From the NCBI GenBank assembly GCA_947487155.1, contig CANKVS010000028.1:1-52802 (forward strand): a DNA stretch of 52,802 nucleotides, in the 5' to 3' direction. The first letter of the stretch is position 1. Every line of letters begins with the position of its first letter. The position numbers and the translations under genes were made by a program. The notes below the pieces were generated by a model that saw nothing but the letters and a program-made list of their open reading frames with translations, was not told the DNA's origin and did no database searches. Positions 28,701 through 37,356 of this stretch are shown here, one piece after another. The stretch comes from an uncultured Flaviramulus sp. (GTDB taxonomy: Bacteria; Bacteroidota; Bacteroidia; Flavobacteriales; Flavobacteriaceae).

Positions 28701-29090
28701 CATCAAGTAACAATGTTGGAAAGTGTAAGCCTCATTAATCAGGGTGATGGAACATTTAAAATTGAAAAGTTGCCACAAGAAGCGCAAATTTCTCCAGTGT
28801 ATGCTATTTTAATAAAAGACCTTAATAACGATCATGTTAAGGATGTTGTTCTTGGAGGGAATTTACATCAAGTAAAACCTGAAGTAGGTCGTTATGATGC
28901 CAGTTTCGGGACTTTTTTAAGTGGTCAGGGTAAAGGACAATTTAAAGCAATTCCAACAAGAAAAACAGGACTCTTTTTAGAAGGGCAAATACGTGATTTT
29001 AAACTCTTGAAAAAAAATAAAGAACAAGTTTTAATGGTAGCCAGAAATAATAAACCAATGCAATTTTTTAAAATTTCAAATTTAGAATAA
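25722..29090 (+). CDS. FG-GAP/VCBS and ASPIC/UnbV lipoprotein, paralogue 2
   Basis: A 1,122-residue paralogue of the protein encoded at 20423, starting two bases after the haloperoxidase-like stop. Signal peptide with lipobox Cys29 (MFFTSC). Metal-binding repeats such as DINNDGLLDIYL, DINADGWLDIYV, DYDKDGDLDAYI, DLDKDGWLDMYI and DLDNDGDLDLIV make the first propeller group. A UnbV domain (NPIRGFQSTVDSKLNFGLG, TLIVDWYYGKQ) follows, then a second group (DVNGDGLDDVYI, DADNDGDQDLYV, DFDQDGDLDLFV, DYDKDGDNDLIV). The domain order matches paralogue 1 almost position for position. A surface-exposed, calcium-stabilised propeller role is inferred. Confidence 0.87.
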   Translation: MRVIISKICNTKLTTCLAFLVTSMFFTSCTESKPVVENVLFESLNSSQTNIVFQNKLSYTNDFNIYKYRNYYNGGGVGLGDINNDGLLDIYLTANQLPNKLYLNKGNFQFEDITEKAGVQGTKAWSTGVSMVDINADGWLDIYVCNSGDVKGDNKQNEFFINNGDGTFTDKAEELNIADQGFSTHAAFFDYDKDGDLDAYILNNSYRSIGSFNLRKNERPKRDELGGDKLLRNDNGTFTDVSEAAGIYGSVIGFGLGVSVSDLDKDGWLDMYISNDFFEKDYIYMNNGDGTFREELEEQMRSISVASMGSDIADMNGDGFPEIFVTEMLPESDERFKTTMTFENWDKYQYNVKNGYYHQFTRNMLHRHNGIVPGEGVSFSEVGRLAGIEATDWSWSALIADFDNDGNKDLFVANGLAQDILDQDYLKYVSNEEVTRMVVSDAGVDFKQLIDIIPVNKISNYAYSGNGDFTFNNVTKAWGVNEPSHSNGAAYGDLDNDGDLDLIVNNVNMPLFVYKNTSKTDSGTSNFLQVELKGSVLNTNAVGAKVTLKANGKTFFQEQNPIRGFQSTVDSKLNFGLGNISKIDTLIVDWYYGKQTVFKNVQVNQKLVLEEDKASKENILKNNTETNLLFSKTNQVFDFTHIENEYVDFDRDRLIYHMKSTEGPKVSLADVNGDGLDDVYIAGAIGYSGTLMIQNKNGDYSKRLVNAFEKDKDSEDLASVFFDADNDGDQDLYVTSGGNEMSVNSFALIDRLYLNNGKGDFVRSSQLLPNGKPESTSTVKVADFDQDGDLDLFVGVRLKPGLIGVPQNGYLLQNDGTGKFTNCTKKSAPQLLDIGMVTDASWADYDKDGDNDLIVVGEWMKIRIFNNNKGIFTETTQEAGLEATNGWWNTIEADDIDNDGDIDFIVGNHGLNSRFSANQEKPITCYINDFDQNGTPEQIVCTYNGDTSYPTVLRHDLVMQLPGLKKKYLKYEAYEGQTIQDIFSTEVLNESIIHQVTMLESVSLINQGDGTFKIEKLPQEAQISPVYAILIKDLNNDHVKDVVLGGNLHQVKPEVGRYDASFGTFLSGQGKGQFKAIPTRKTGLFLEGQIRDFKLLKKNKEQVLMVARNNKPMQFFKISNLE

Positions 29091-29092
29091 CT

Positions 29093-32000
29093 ATGAAAAG
29101 TGTATTAAAAATACAAAGTATTGCAGTATTGGTTGTTCTGTGTTCTTGTTTATCATGTAGTAAAAAGGAAGAGCAGTTGTTATTTCAAAAAGTGTCTTCT
29201 AATGCGTCAGGAATAAACTTTATTAATAAAATTACAGAAAGAGATTCGCTTAATATTCTCAATTATTTGTATATGTATAATGGCGGTGGCGTGGCCATTG
29301 GAGATATTAATAATGACGGTTTATCTGATATATACTTTACGGCTAATCAAGAATCTAATAAAATGTATCTCAATAAAGGAGATTTTAAATTTGAAGATAT
29401 CACTGATAAAGCAGGTATTGCTGGTGAAACAGGAAGCACAAGTTGGTCTACCGGTGTTGTTATGGTAGACATTAATCATGATGGATGGTTAGACATATAT
29501 ATATCCATGGTAAATGGTAATAGAGGACAAGTAGGAATCAATAAACTATATGTTAACAATACAGATGGCACCTTTACAGAACGTGCAAAAGAATATGGAC
29601 TAAACATTAGCACTTATGCGCATCAAGCGGCTTTTTTTGATTATGATTTAGATGGCGATTTAGATATGTATTTGCTTAATCAAGCGGTGCATACACCAAA
29701 CTCCTATAAACCAGGAGAAATTAGGAAACGAAGAGACGCTATGTCTGGAGATCGATTATATGAAAACCAAGATAATAAATTTGTCGATGTTAGCGAAAAA
29801 TCAGGAATTTACGGTGGGTCTAATGGCTATGGATTAGCCTTAAGTATAGCCGATGTAAATAATGATGGTTACCCCGATATCTATGTTTCTAATGATTTTC
29901 ACGAAAATGATTATCTGTACTACAATCAAAAAGACGGAACTTTTAAGGAAGGCATCATTCAGTCTATGGGGCATACTTCAACCTTTTCCATGGGTAATGA
30001 TATAGCAGATATTAATAATGATGGGTGGGCAGATGTTATCACCCTAGATATGCGCCCTAAAGAAGAACCCGTTTTAAAAACTTTAATGGGCGTAGAACCC
30101 TATAGCATATATCAATTCAAAATAAAGCATTCATATCACTTTCAATACCCTAGAAATATGCTTCAATTAAATCAGGGTGATTTGTTTAATAATAATACGG
30201 TACAGTTTAGCGAAGTAGGTGAGTATAGTGGTATTTCAGCTACAGATTGGAGCTGGGGAGCACTCTTTGTCGATTTTGATTTGGATGGAAAAAAGGACCT
30301 TTTTATATCTAATGGTATTCCTAGAAGACCTAATAATTTAGATTTTATCAATTTTAAATTTAATGAAGAAGATAAAAAAGGTAATTACGATTTTAAAGCT
30401 AAAATAGCTTCAATTCCTGAAGGGCAAGTTACAAATGTAGCCTATAAAAACAATGGCGCTAAATTTGAAGATGTTTCCAAAGAATGGGGGTTGGACCTAT
30501 ATGGATGCTCTAATGGTGTAGCTTATGGCGATTTGGATAATGATGGTGATTTAGATTTGATTGTTAATAACCTAAATGAAAAAGCTACCATATACAAAAA
30601 TACAGCTTCCAATAAAAAGGAACCCTTAAACTATTTGAAATTGAAATTTAAAGGATCAGATAAAAATCCTTTTGGCATCGGAACTAAAGTCATTATAGAA
30701 TCAGGTGATAATGTTCAAATGCAAGAGTTATATCCTGTAAAAGGTTGGTTATCAACTATGGAACCAACAATGATTTTTGGGCTAGATAGTATTGCTAAAA
30801 TAGATAAACTAACGGTGCGTTGGAATAATGACAATGAGCAAGTTTTAAAAAATGTAGCACTTAATCAAACCATAACTTTGGCTTATGAAAATGGTCAGAT
30901 TGAAATGGCTAAACTTTCAGAGACTTCACAAGAAGAGAAAATATTCCAAGACATAAGTGATAAAAGCGGCATAAGTTTTAAACATATAGAAAATAATTTT
31001 GTTGATTTTGAACATGAAAAGTTAATCCCTAGAATGTTATCCAGTGAAGGTCCAAAGATAGCCGTAGGAGATATAAACAATGACGGTTTGGATGATTTTT
31101 ATATTGGTGGCGCAAAGAACCAAACAGGAGAGATTTATCTACAGCAACCCAACGAAAATGAGTTGTTTGTAAAAATACCATCAGAAGCTTTTTATGAAGA
31201 TAGAGCCGCCGAAGATGTTGGTACCGTTTTTCTAGACGTAGATAGTGATAATGATTTAGATTTATACGTGGTAAGTGGTGGCAGCGAACCTTTTAATGAG
31301 ATTAACACAAGTGATAGATTGTATGTTAATGATGGTCAAGGAAACTTTACAAAATCAGAGATGCATCCAAAATTAGGTTTTAATGGGTCGTGTGTAGTTA
31401 CTGCCGATTTTAATCTTGATGGACATCCAGATCTTTTCGTCGGAGCACGTTCAATTCCAGGGTCTTATGGAAAGCACCATAGAAGTAGAATATTATTAGG
31501 CAATGGTAAAGGTGCTTTTTTAGATGTAACCCCCAAAGTTTTTGGTAATAACGTTAGTCTTGGAATGGTTACCGATGCAGCATGGTTAGAAGATAGTAGG
31601 GAGTTGATTGTAGTTGGCGAGTGGATGCCAATTACCATACTTGATTTTAAAGACATTCCTTTAAAAGAAAAAAAGATACCAAATACTTCTGGTTGGTGGA
31701 ATAAAATCTATGCGGCAGATTTAGATTTAGATGGAGATCAAGATCTATTGTTAGGTAACGCAGGGATTAATACCAATTTAAAAGCTTCAAAAGAATACCC
31801 TGTTAATTTATACCTTAAAGATTTTGATAACAACGGTAGTCTTGATCCTATTTTGAGTTATTATAAAGATGGCATTGAATATCCTTACTATGGTCTTGAT
31901 GAATTAACAGGTCAATTAGTAGCTTTAAAAAAGCAATATAGAACATATGAAAGCTATGCCAACAGTACGTTCTTTGACGTTTTTACGAAAGAAATACTTC

Positions 32001-32428
32001 AAGGTGCAGGACGTTTACAAGCGGTCACGTTTGAGTCTGCTTATTATGAGAATAAGGGGCAAGGGAATTTTGAAGCACAATCAATACCATTAGAATTACA
32101 AATGGCGCCTTTATATGCCTTTGCAGAATGTGATTTTGATAATGATGGTACTATAGATGTGTTGGCTGCTGGTAACTTTTATGCTAATCAGATTAATATG
32201 GGTAAATGTGATGCATCATATGGTTATTTCATCAAAAAAAATCAAGAAAATAAAGACTGGAAAAATGTAAAGTCCAGATTATCAGGTTTTGCAGTAAATG
32301 GCGAAACAAGAGATATTAAAATATTAAATAGTAGTGATGAAAAAAAGTTAATCTTGGTAAGTAGGAATAATGATTCGCCCTTACTTTTTTCTTTAGTAAA
32401 GGAGCATAAAAATGAGCCATCTAACTAA
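29093..32428 (+). CDS. FG-GAP/VCBS and ASPIC/UnbV lipoprotein, paralogue 3
   Basis: The third paralogue has 1,111 residues and starts two bases after paralogue 2. The signal peptide has two candidate lipid-accepting cysteines (Cys19 and Cys22, LCSCLSC). Repeats include DINNDGLSDIYF, DINHDGWLDIYI, DYDLDGDLDMYL, DVNNDGYPDIYV and DLDNDGDLDLIV. The UnbV domain (YPVKGWLSTMEPTMIFGL, LTVRWNNDNEQ) is more divergent than in the other two, for example lacking the RG of the P/M-x-RG segment. A second repeat group follows (DINNDGLDDFYI, DVDSDNDLDLYV, DLDLDGDQDLLL). The end overlaps the DoxX-like gene by 17 bases if that gene starts at 32412. It is the last large member of the operon. Confidence 0.87.
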   Translation: MKSVLKIQSIAVLVVLCSCLSCSKKEEQLLFQKVSSNASGINFINKITERDSLNILNYLYMYNGGGVAIGDINNDGLSDIYFTANQESNKMYLNKGDFKFEDITDKAGIAGETGSTSWSTGVVMVDINHDGWLDIYISMVNGNRGQVGINKLYVNNTDGTFTERAKEYGLNISTYAHQAAFFDYDLDGDLDMYLLNQAVHTPNSYKPGEIRKRRDAMSGDRLYENQDNKFVDVSEKSGIYGGSNGYGLALSIADVNNDGYPDIYVSNDFHENDYLYYNQKDGTFKEGIIQSMGHTSTFSMGNDIADINNDGWADVITLDMRPKEEPVLKTLMGVEPYSIYQFKIKHSYHFQYPRNMLQLNQGDLFNNNTVQFSEVGEYSGISATDWSWGALFVDFDLDGKKDLFISNGIPRRPNNLDFINFKFNEEDKKGNYDFKAKIASIPEGQVTNVAYKNNGAKFEDVSKEWGLDLYGCSNGVAYGDLDNDGDLDLIVNNLNEKATIYKNTASNKKEPLNYLKLKFKGSDKNPFGIGTKVIIESGDNVQMQELYPVKGWLSTMEPTMIFGLDSIAKIDKLTVRWNNDNEQVLKNVALNQTITLAYENGQIEMAKLSETSQEEKIFQDISDKSGISFKHIENNFVDFEHEKLIPRMLSSEGPKIAVGDINNDGLDDFYIGGAKNQTGEIYLQQPNENELFVKIPSEAFYEDRAAEDVGTVFLDVDSDNDLDLYVVSGGSEPFNEINTSDRLYVNDGQGNFTKSEMHPKLGFNGSCVVTADFNLDGHPDLFVGARSIPGSYGKHHRSRILLGNGKGAFLDVTPKVFGNNVSLGMVTDAAWLEDSRELIVVGEWMPITILDFKDIPLKEKKIPNTSGWWNKIYAADLDLDGDQDLLLGNAGINTNLKASKEYPVNLYLKDFDNNGSLDPILSYYKDGIEYPYYGLDELTGQLVALKKQYRTYESYANSTFFDVFTKEILQGAGRLQAVTFESAYYENKGQGNFEAQSIPLELQMAPLYAFAECDFDNDGTIDVLAAGNFYANQINMGKCDASYGYFIKKNQENKDWKNVKSRLSGFAVNGETRDIKILNSSDEKKLILVSRNNDSPLLFSLVKEHKNEPSN

Positions 32429-32936
32429 AGCTAAACAGGCAACTATTATGGAAACAAACAACAACAAGAAAAAATTTGATAGACAATGCTTGTTGCGTAT
32501 TAGCATTGGGCTAATTTATTTATGGTTTGGAATTCTTAAGTTTTTTCCAAACATAAGTCCTGCAGAAGAATTAGCTAAAGACACCATTAATTTATTGACA
32601 TTTTATTTAGTACCAAGTTCAATATCATATTGCGTATTAGCTTTTTGGGAAACAGTAATAGGACTCTTATTGATACTTAATTTTAAATTAAGAATAGTTA
32701 TTGTGTTAACATTATTGCATATGCTAGGCACGTTTACACCATTGTTTCTGATTTCAGACATAGTTTTTGGTAAAAACCCTGCAACACTTACATTAATAGG
32801 TCAATACATTATGAAAAATTTAATTATAATAAGCGCATTAATAGTGATTTGGCCTACTAAAAGCTCAAAAAAGGTGCCTAATGAGTTAAAAATCACAGAG
32901 AAAAATAGAATTAAAGGATATTTACAAAGAATATAA
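32412..32936 (+). CDS. DoxX-like integral membrane protein
   Basis: Up to 174 residues with four hydrophobic segments in the DoxX/YkgB-like pattern. The first is LLRISIGLIYLWFGILKFFP, followed by the short SPAEELAKDT stretch typical of this group, then helices around residues 65, 95 and 135. The frame is open from ATG 32412, which overlaps the previous gene; ATG 32448 (METNNNKKKFD) avoids the overlap and may be the true start. DoxX-type proteins are small inner-membrane proteins linked to redox or thiol processes, but the function in this context is not known. It ends the UnbV operon; a 425-bp spacer follows. Confidence 0.65.
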   Translation: MSHLTKAKQATIMETNNNKKKFDRQCLLRISIGLIYLWFGILKFFPNISPAEELAKDTINLLTFYLVPSSISYCVLAFWETVIGLLLILNFKLRIVIVLTLLHMLGTFTPLFLISDIVFGKNPATLTLIGQYIMKNLIIISALIVIWPTKSSKKVPNELKITEKNRIKGYLQRI

Positions 32937-32977
32937 ATAAACATGCTGTACATTTTGATTTATTTGGTAAAACTTAA

Positions 32978-33100
32978 TGTCAGTTCGAGTGTTTTTTGAG
33001 GAACGAAAAAAATGTATCGAGAGCAGGTTTTGAAATGAAAAATTTTATTCTCGATACAAATTTCACTTATAAAAACGAGTGAAATTTACTCGAATTGACA
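32978..33100. repeat. 123-bp palindromic element with cloverleaf potential
   Basis: Terminal inverted repeats TGTCAGTTCGAGT (32978-32990) and ACTCGAATTGACA (33088-33100) match at 12 of 13 positions. Inside are three further stem-loops: a T/A-rich one near 32991-33012, a 10-bp stem (33013-33022 with 33049-33058) and an 8-bp stem (33060-33067 with 33078-33085). I recall similar elements between genes in other Flavobacteriaceae, which would make it a dispersed repeat (MITE- or REP-like). It has no coding capacity. Confidence 0.65.
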
Positions 33101-33211
33101 AATTTTCCCCAAAATGCACAATGGGTTAAATAAATCTTTTAGTACATGACAAAAAATAATTTTAAAATCAGTAGGTGTTAATAGTAACACGTTATCTATG
33201 TTATTATTTTA

Positions 33212-33232
33212 GTCAGGTTTTTAAAACCTGAC
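33212..33232. repeat. 21-bp palindrome GTCAGGTTTT...AAAACCTGAC
   Basis: Ten-base arms separated by a single T form a perfect inverted repeat. It could be a terminator stem for the upstream operon or a short dispersed repeat; the strand of action cannot be told. Confidence 0.5.
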
Positions 33233-33361
33233 AGGTCTGGTAAACAAAGAGAAAATAAAAATTTAAAATGAAGTCATATAATTTTTATCATGTACTTATA
33301 GTAAATGTATATCGTATAATCTGTTTAAAGTGAATCTTTTAATAATCTAAAATCTATACTT

Positions 33362-33814
33362 ATGAAAACTGTAATTAAAATTCTTGCTATTGTAATGGTA
33401 GTAATGTTGGGTTGCAAAACCAGCAAAGAAACAAGTACAGAACCTTTGTTAACCAAACAAAAAGAAAGAAATAGTTCCGAAATAGAAGTTGGAGAATTTA
33501 ATTCAAGTTTGTCTTTAGCAGATTACCTTAAACGTCAAGCAGGGGTGACCGTTAGAGGAAGTTCTAATAACCCTATTATTAGAATAAGAGCTTCAGGAAC
33601 CATATCCTCAGACCCCTCAAAAGGGGGCAATGTAGCGCCTCTTTTTGTAATCGATAACCAACAGGTAGGAAACGACTATAATCATGTGAGTGCTGTAGTT
33701 GATGTTAACCACATTAAATATATACGCATATTAAAATCTACTTCAGAACTTGTAGATTATGGCTTGCAAGGTGCTAATGGAGTCATATTGATAACTACAA
33801 AAGGTGATAAATAA
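33362..33814 (+). CDS. Stand-alone TonB plug-domain lipoprotein
   Basis: A 150-residue lipoprotein (lipobox Cys18, VVMLGC) whose mature part is almost only a TonB-dependent-receptor plug domain. SLADYLKRQAGVTVRG, PLFVIDNQQVGNDY, IKYIRILKSTSELVDYGLQG and ANGVILITTKG line up in order with the plug of SusC-type receptors (LLQGKVAGL..., PLVIIDG..., VLKDASAGAIYGTRG, GVIIITTK). No barrel follows. Its stop overlaps the start of the TonB-dependent receptor gene by one base (TAATG), implying coupled translation. It may act as a surface or periplasmic accessory to that receptor. The role is inferred; the domain identity is clear. Confidence 0.75.
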   Translation: MKTVIKILAIVMVVMLGCKTSKETSTEPLLTKQKERNSSEIEVGEFNSSLSLADYLKRQAGVTVRGSSNNPIIRIRASGTISSDPSKGGNVAPLFVIDNQQVGNDYNHVSAVVDVNHIKYIRILKSTSELVDYGLQGANGVILITTKGDK

Positions 33815-36258
33815 TGAACAAAATACAAAGTACAAAAAGCAATCTTACTAGAATAAGCTTAGAGGAATCTAAATTATTGAAGCGAAGCGTACTTTGTGTT
33901 TTACTCATATTAGTATTTCAACAAACATTTACTCAAAACCCTACAAACGAACTCAAAGGAACAATAACTTCTGCTACTAATGGTAAACCTATTTCTGATG
34001 TAAATATTTATACTGAGGATAAAAAAAGAGGAACTATAACAGACAGTAAAGGGCACTTTAAATTAGAATTAGCGAAAGGTATTTACACTATTATAATTGA
34101 TTTTTCAGGATATAAAACAGAAAAGTTAAAAGTAGATATGAGTCAAAATCGTACTTTAAATGTAAGTCTGTCTGAAAGTAATGTAAATTTAGACGAAGTT
34201 GTAATTACTGGTGAATCAGATAAAAATGTAAGAGGGCTTGCTATAGGCTTAAAAACCATAAAAGTCGAAGAAATAAAAACGCTCCCTACCTTTTTAGGGC
34301 AAACAGATATTGTAAAAACATTGTTGTTACTACCAGGGGTAAGTAGCATTGGTGAAGGTGCTTCAGGATTTAATGTACGTGGTGGTAAGGTAGGACAAAA
34401 TCTAGTACTTTTTAATGGCGCACAGTTATTTAACTCGTCTCATGTATTGGGTCTTTTTTCTTCTTTTAATGCTGATGCCATAGAAAGTTTTGATTTGTAT
34501 AAAGGTCATATTCCTGCGCGTTTTGGTGGGCGATTATCTGCCGTATTAGATATAAAAGAAAAAGAAGGTGATTTTAATACTATAAAATTTGACGCTAGTT
34601 TAGGTTTGCTTACAACAAAAGTGCTAATGCAAGGGCCTATAATAAATGATAAAACCTCTTTTTTAGTAAGCGGGAGAGTTACTTATTCTGATTGGATACT
34701 TACATTGGTTAATAACCCAGATATTAAAAATAGTAGTGTTGCGTTTCATGATATAAATGCTAACATAACTCATAAATTTAACGAAAACAATAAATTTTCC
34801 ATGAGTTATTATAGAAGTAACGATCGTTTTCAATTTTCTGATGCTTTTGGCTTTAACTACGAAACCAATATTTTAAGTGCCAAATGGAAAACAAATTTTA
34901 ATTCTAAATTAAGTTTAGATGTAAACGGATCTTATGGTAATTATGATGCCACATCTTTTGATCCAGAAGGGTTTGATGCCTTTAATTTAGATACAGGTAT
35001 TGACTATATAAACGCTAAAGGAATGCTTAGCTATAAATATAATGATAATTATACTCTAAGAGTAGGAGGCGAATGGAGTGACTTTGATATTACTCCAGAA
35101 CAATTTCAGCAGGATGATAGTAATGGAAATGCTATAATTGAGAATATAGACAAAGAGCAAGCAAGAGAATTTTCTATTTTTTTAGAAAATGACATACAAG
35201 TTTTTCCATGGTTGTCGTTTTCTTTAGGTGGCAGATATACGATGTTTCAAAATTATGGGCCTTATGAAGTTTTTAATTATCAGGAAGGATTACCTATTGT
35301 TGAAGAAAATGCCACAGGATCTACTGTTTTCGGAAGTGGAGAAACCATACAGGAATATAGTGGTTTTGAACCTAGAGCATCTGCATTATTTCAGGTAGGA
35401 AAACACAATTCAGTAAAACTAAGTTATAATCGTACAAGACAATATATACATAGTGTAACCAATTCAGCATCGCCTACACCTGCAGACCTTTGGCAATTAA
35501 GCAATCGTTATTTTAAGCCACAAGTAGCTGATAATTATTCGTTAGGGTATTTCCATAACTTTAATAATAACAGGATTGAAGCATCACTTGAAGGTTTCTA
35601 TAAAGACATTAACAATCAAGTAGAATATCGTGATTTTGCACAGCTTTTCTTAAACAATCAACTAGAAACAGAATTGGCTGTTGGTAAAGGAAAAGCCTAT
35701 GGTATAGAATTTCTATTAAATAAAAAATCTGGAGATTGGACCGGGTGGCTCTCTTATGCCTACACCCGTAGTTTTGTTACAGTAAATAATCCATTTCCTG
35801 AAGAAACGATTAATAATGGTATCGAATTCCCATCTAATTTTGATCAACCCCATAAGTTTAATATTGTGATTAAAAAAGAACTGGGTAAAAAGAGTGCTTT
35901 TTCTGCTAGTTTAACGTACATCACTGGTAGACCCATTACAGCCATAGGGTCTAGTTTTAATGTGGGCCCAACAGTGGTACCTGTCTTCACTGAAAGAAAC
36001 GGAGAGCGCATTCCAGACTTTATTCGTTTAGACGCCTCTTTTACTGTAGCAGAAAATATTTTTAAAGGTAGAATTGTAAAAAAACCTAACAAAAGATTTA
36101 AAGACAATTTGTCCATTTCATTTTATAATCTGCTAAGTAGAAAGAATGCATTTTCTGTATTTTATCAACGATCAAATGATGAATTATTACCCGTAGCAAA
36201 ACGCCTATCGGTTATAGGAAGTATTATCCCTTCATTAACTTATAATGTATCCTTTTAA
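33814..36258 (+). CDS. TonB-dependent receptor with carboxypeptidase-like domain
   Basis: An 814-residue outer-membrane receptor not of the SusC length class. After a signal peptide (VLCVLLILVFQQTFTQ) comes a carboxypeptidase-regulatory-like domain (LKGTITSATNGKPISDVNI to about residue 125). A plug follows (LPTFLGQTDIVKTLLLLPG, GFNVRGGKVGQNLVLFNGA, ARFGGRLSAVLDIKEK), then a barrel ending SIIPSLTYNVSF. Such receptors are typically paired with DUF4249 lipoproteins, and two of these genes follow within five bases. The unit should be a second TonB-driven uptake system beside SusCD. Ligand unknown. Confidence 0.92.
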   Translation: MNKIQSTKSNLTRISLEESKLLKRSVLCVLLILVFQQTFTQNPTNELKGTITSATNGKPISDVNIYTEDKKRGTITDSKGHFKLELAKGIYTIIIDFSGYKTEKLKVDMSQNRTLNVSLSESNVNLDEVVITGESDKNVRGLAIGLKTIKVEEIKTLPTFLGQTDIVKTLLLLPGVSSIGEGASGFNVRGGKVGQNLVLFNGAQLFNSSHVLGLFSSFNADAIESFDLYKGHIPARFGGRLSAVLDIKEKEGDFNTIKFDASLGLLTTKVLMQGPIINDKTSFLVSGRVTYSDWILTLVNNPDIKNSSVAFHDINANITHKFNENNKFSMSYYRSNDRFQFSDAFGFNYETNILSAKWKTNFNSKLSLDVNGSYGNYDATSFDPEGFDAFNLDTGIDYINAKGMLSYKYNDNYTLRVGGEWSDFDITPEQFQQDDSNGNAIIENIDKEQAREFSIFLENDIQVFPWLSFSLGGRYTMFQNYGPYEVFNYQEGLPIVEENATGSTVFGSGETIQEYSGFEPRASALFQVGKHNSVKLSYNRTRQYIHSVTNSASPTPADLWQLSNRYFKPQVADNYSLGYFHNFNNNRIEASLEGFYKDINNQVEYRDFAQLFLNNQLETELAVGKGKAYGIEFLLNKKSGDWTGWLSYAYTRSFVTVNNPFPEETINNGIEFPSNFDQPHKFNIVIKKELGKKSAFSASLTYITGRPITAIGSSFNVGPTVVPVFTERNGERIPDFIRLDASFTVAENIFKGRIVKKPNKRFKDNLSISFYNLLSRKNAFSVFYQRSNDELLPVAKRLSVIGSIIPSLTYNVSF

Positions 36259-36263
36259 AAATA

Positions 36264-37352
36264 ATGAATAAAAGAGTCATCATATTAATTTCCATAACGC
36301 TATTTACACTGGTAGCATTATTGTTTACTAGCTGTGTTGACGAAATTACTTTTGATGCTCAAAACGTAGGTAGGCAATTAATAGTGAATGGGGAGATTAC
36401 CAATGGCAACCGATTGCATACTGTTACTATAAGTCGTACCTCGGATAAAGGAGGTATCCCTATCCAAGTGACAGGAGCTAGCGTATGGATAGAAGACGAT
36501 ATTGGCAATCGTGAGCAATTGATAGAGAATTATATTGAAGACCTTGGATCGATTTTTTCCCCAAATACTATCTCTGGTTATACATTAGTTGGAGATATTG
36601 TACAAGGAACGATGGGACATAGTTATGTTTTAGAAATAACCTTAGAAGATGGTACCACCTATCGTTCTAAGCCAGACACCATGCCAACAGTATTAGCGAA
36701 TGACACTACTCATTTTGAAATAGGTACGGAGCAAGAATTAAGCTCTGGAGGCATAATTCAAGATATAACCAGAGCTCAAGTGTTTTTAGACAGTCAATTA
36801 CCCAGCGAGCCTATTTATCTTAAATGGGATTTTGAACACGTATTTGTACGCATAACACCTGGAGGTCTGAGGGATATAATCTGTTTTGTTAGTACGGCAC
36901 CTAACCCTCAAGGTTTTGTGCTTTTTGATGGGAGTCAAGGCGTAGCTTTGAATTTAGAAAATCAACAAGTAGGTTCTAGAAAGATAAATAATGATTTTTT
37001 CTATATCAGCTCGTTAAATGTAGTACAATCATCTTTTTCTAGAGTAACCTTTGAGTATTGGGAGCGTATTAAACAAGTAACAGCTAATGTGGGTACCATT
37101 TTCGATACACCCGGAGCCACACCCATAGGAAACATTTTTAATGTCAATAATTCGCAGGAACACGTTTTGGGCCATTTCTCGGCAGTGGCAAGAGATACTT
37201 CGAATATAATAGTTAGTAGAGGAGATTTTCCTTTAGATGTAGTTTTTAATCCCTGCTCTTTTATAAATTTTGAAAGAAATATGGAATCGTGTGCCAATTG
37301 TTTAAGTATACCAAATAGTACAGAAAAAAAACCAACCTATTGGCCCAATTGA
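36264..37352 (+). CDS. DUF4249 lipoprotein, copy 1
   Basis: A 362-residue surface lipoprotein (lipobox Cys24, TSCVDEITFDA). The DUF4249 layout is visible: a first strand RQLIVNGEITNG, a turn with VTISRTSDKG, ASVWIEDDIGNREQL, LEITLEDGTTYRSKPDTMP and a long beta-rich remainder. Known members sit next to TonB-dependent receptors, as here (five bases after the receptor stop), and are thought to be SusD-like partners in function, although not homologous. The C-terminus ends KKPTYWPN, the same as in the next gene. It is a close tandem paralogue of that gene. Confidence 0.87.
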   Translation: MNKRVIILISITLFTLVALLFTSCVDEITFDAQNVGRQLIVNGEITNGNRLHTVTISRTSDKGGIPIQVTGASVWIEDDIGNREQLIENYIEDLGSIFSPNTISGYTLVGDIVQGTMGHSYVLEITLEDGTTYRSKPDTMPTVLANDTTHFEIGTEQELSSGGIIQDITRAQVFLDSQLPSEPIYLKWDFEHVFVRITPGGLRDIICFVSTAPNPQGFVLFDGSQGVALNLENQQVGSRKINNDFFYISSLNVVQSSFSRVTFEYWERIKQVTANVGTIFDTPGATPIGNIFNVNNSQEHVLGHFSAVARDTSNIIVSRGDFPLDVVFNPCSFINFERNMESCANCLSIPNSTEKKPTYWPN

Positions 37353-37356
37353 AGAT

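Larger units (their letters stand above)
32937..33361. other. 425-bp gene-free spacer
   Basis: No coding frame is supported here. It holds a 123-bp inverted-repeat element, a 21-bp palindrome (both listed separately) and a small GTGTTA/TAACAC inverted repeat near 33175. It separates the UnbV operon from the TonB plug/DUF4249 module and probably contains the promoter of the latter, though no TAnnTTTG box was found. Confidence 0.5.

Noticed and set aside
20423..32428. Regularly recurring DNA motifs (gataataatgatggag-like) as a possible tandem repeat or CRISPR array
   Set aside because: They are the codons of DxNxDGxxD calcium-binding repeats in three coding genes; spacing is irregular and there are no uniform repeats with unique spacers.
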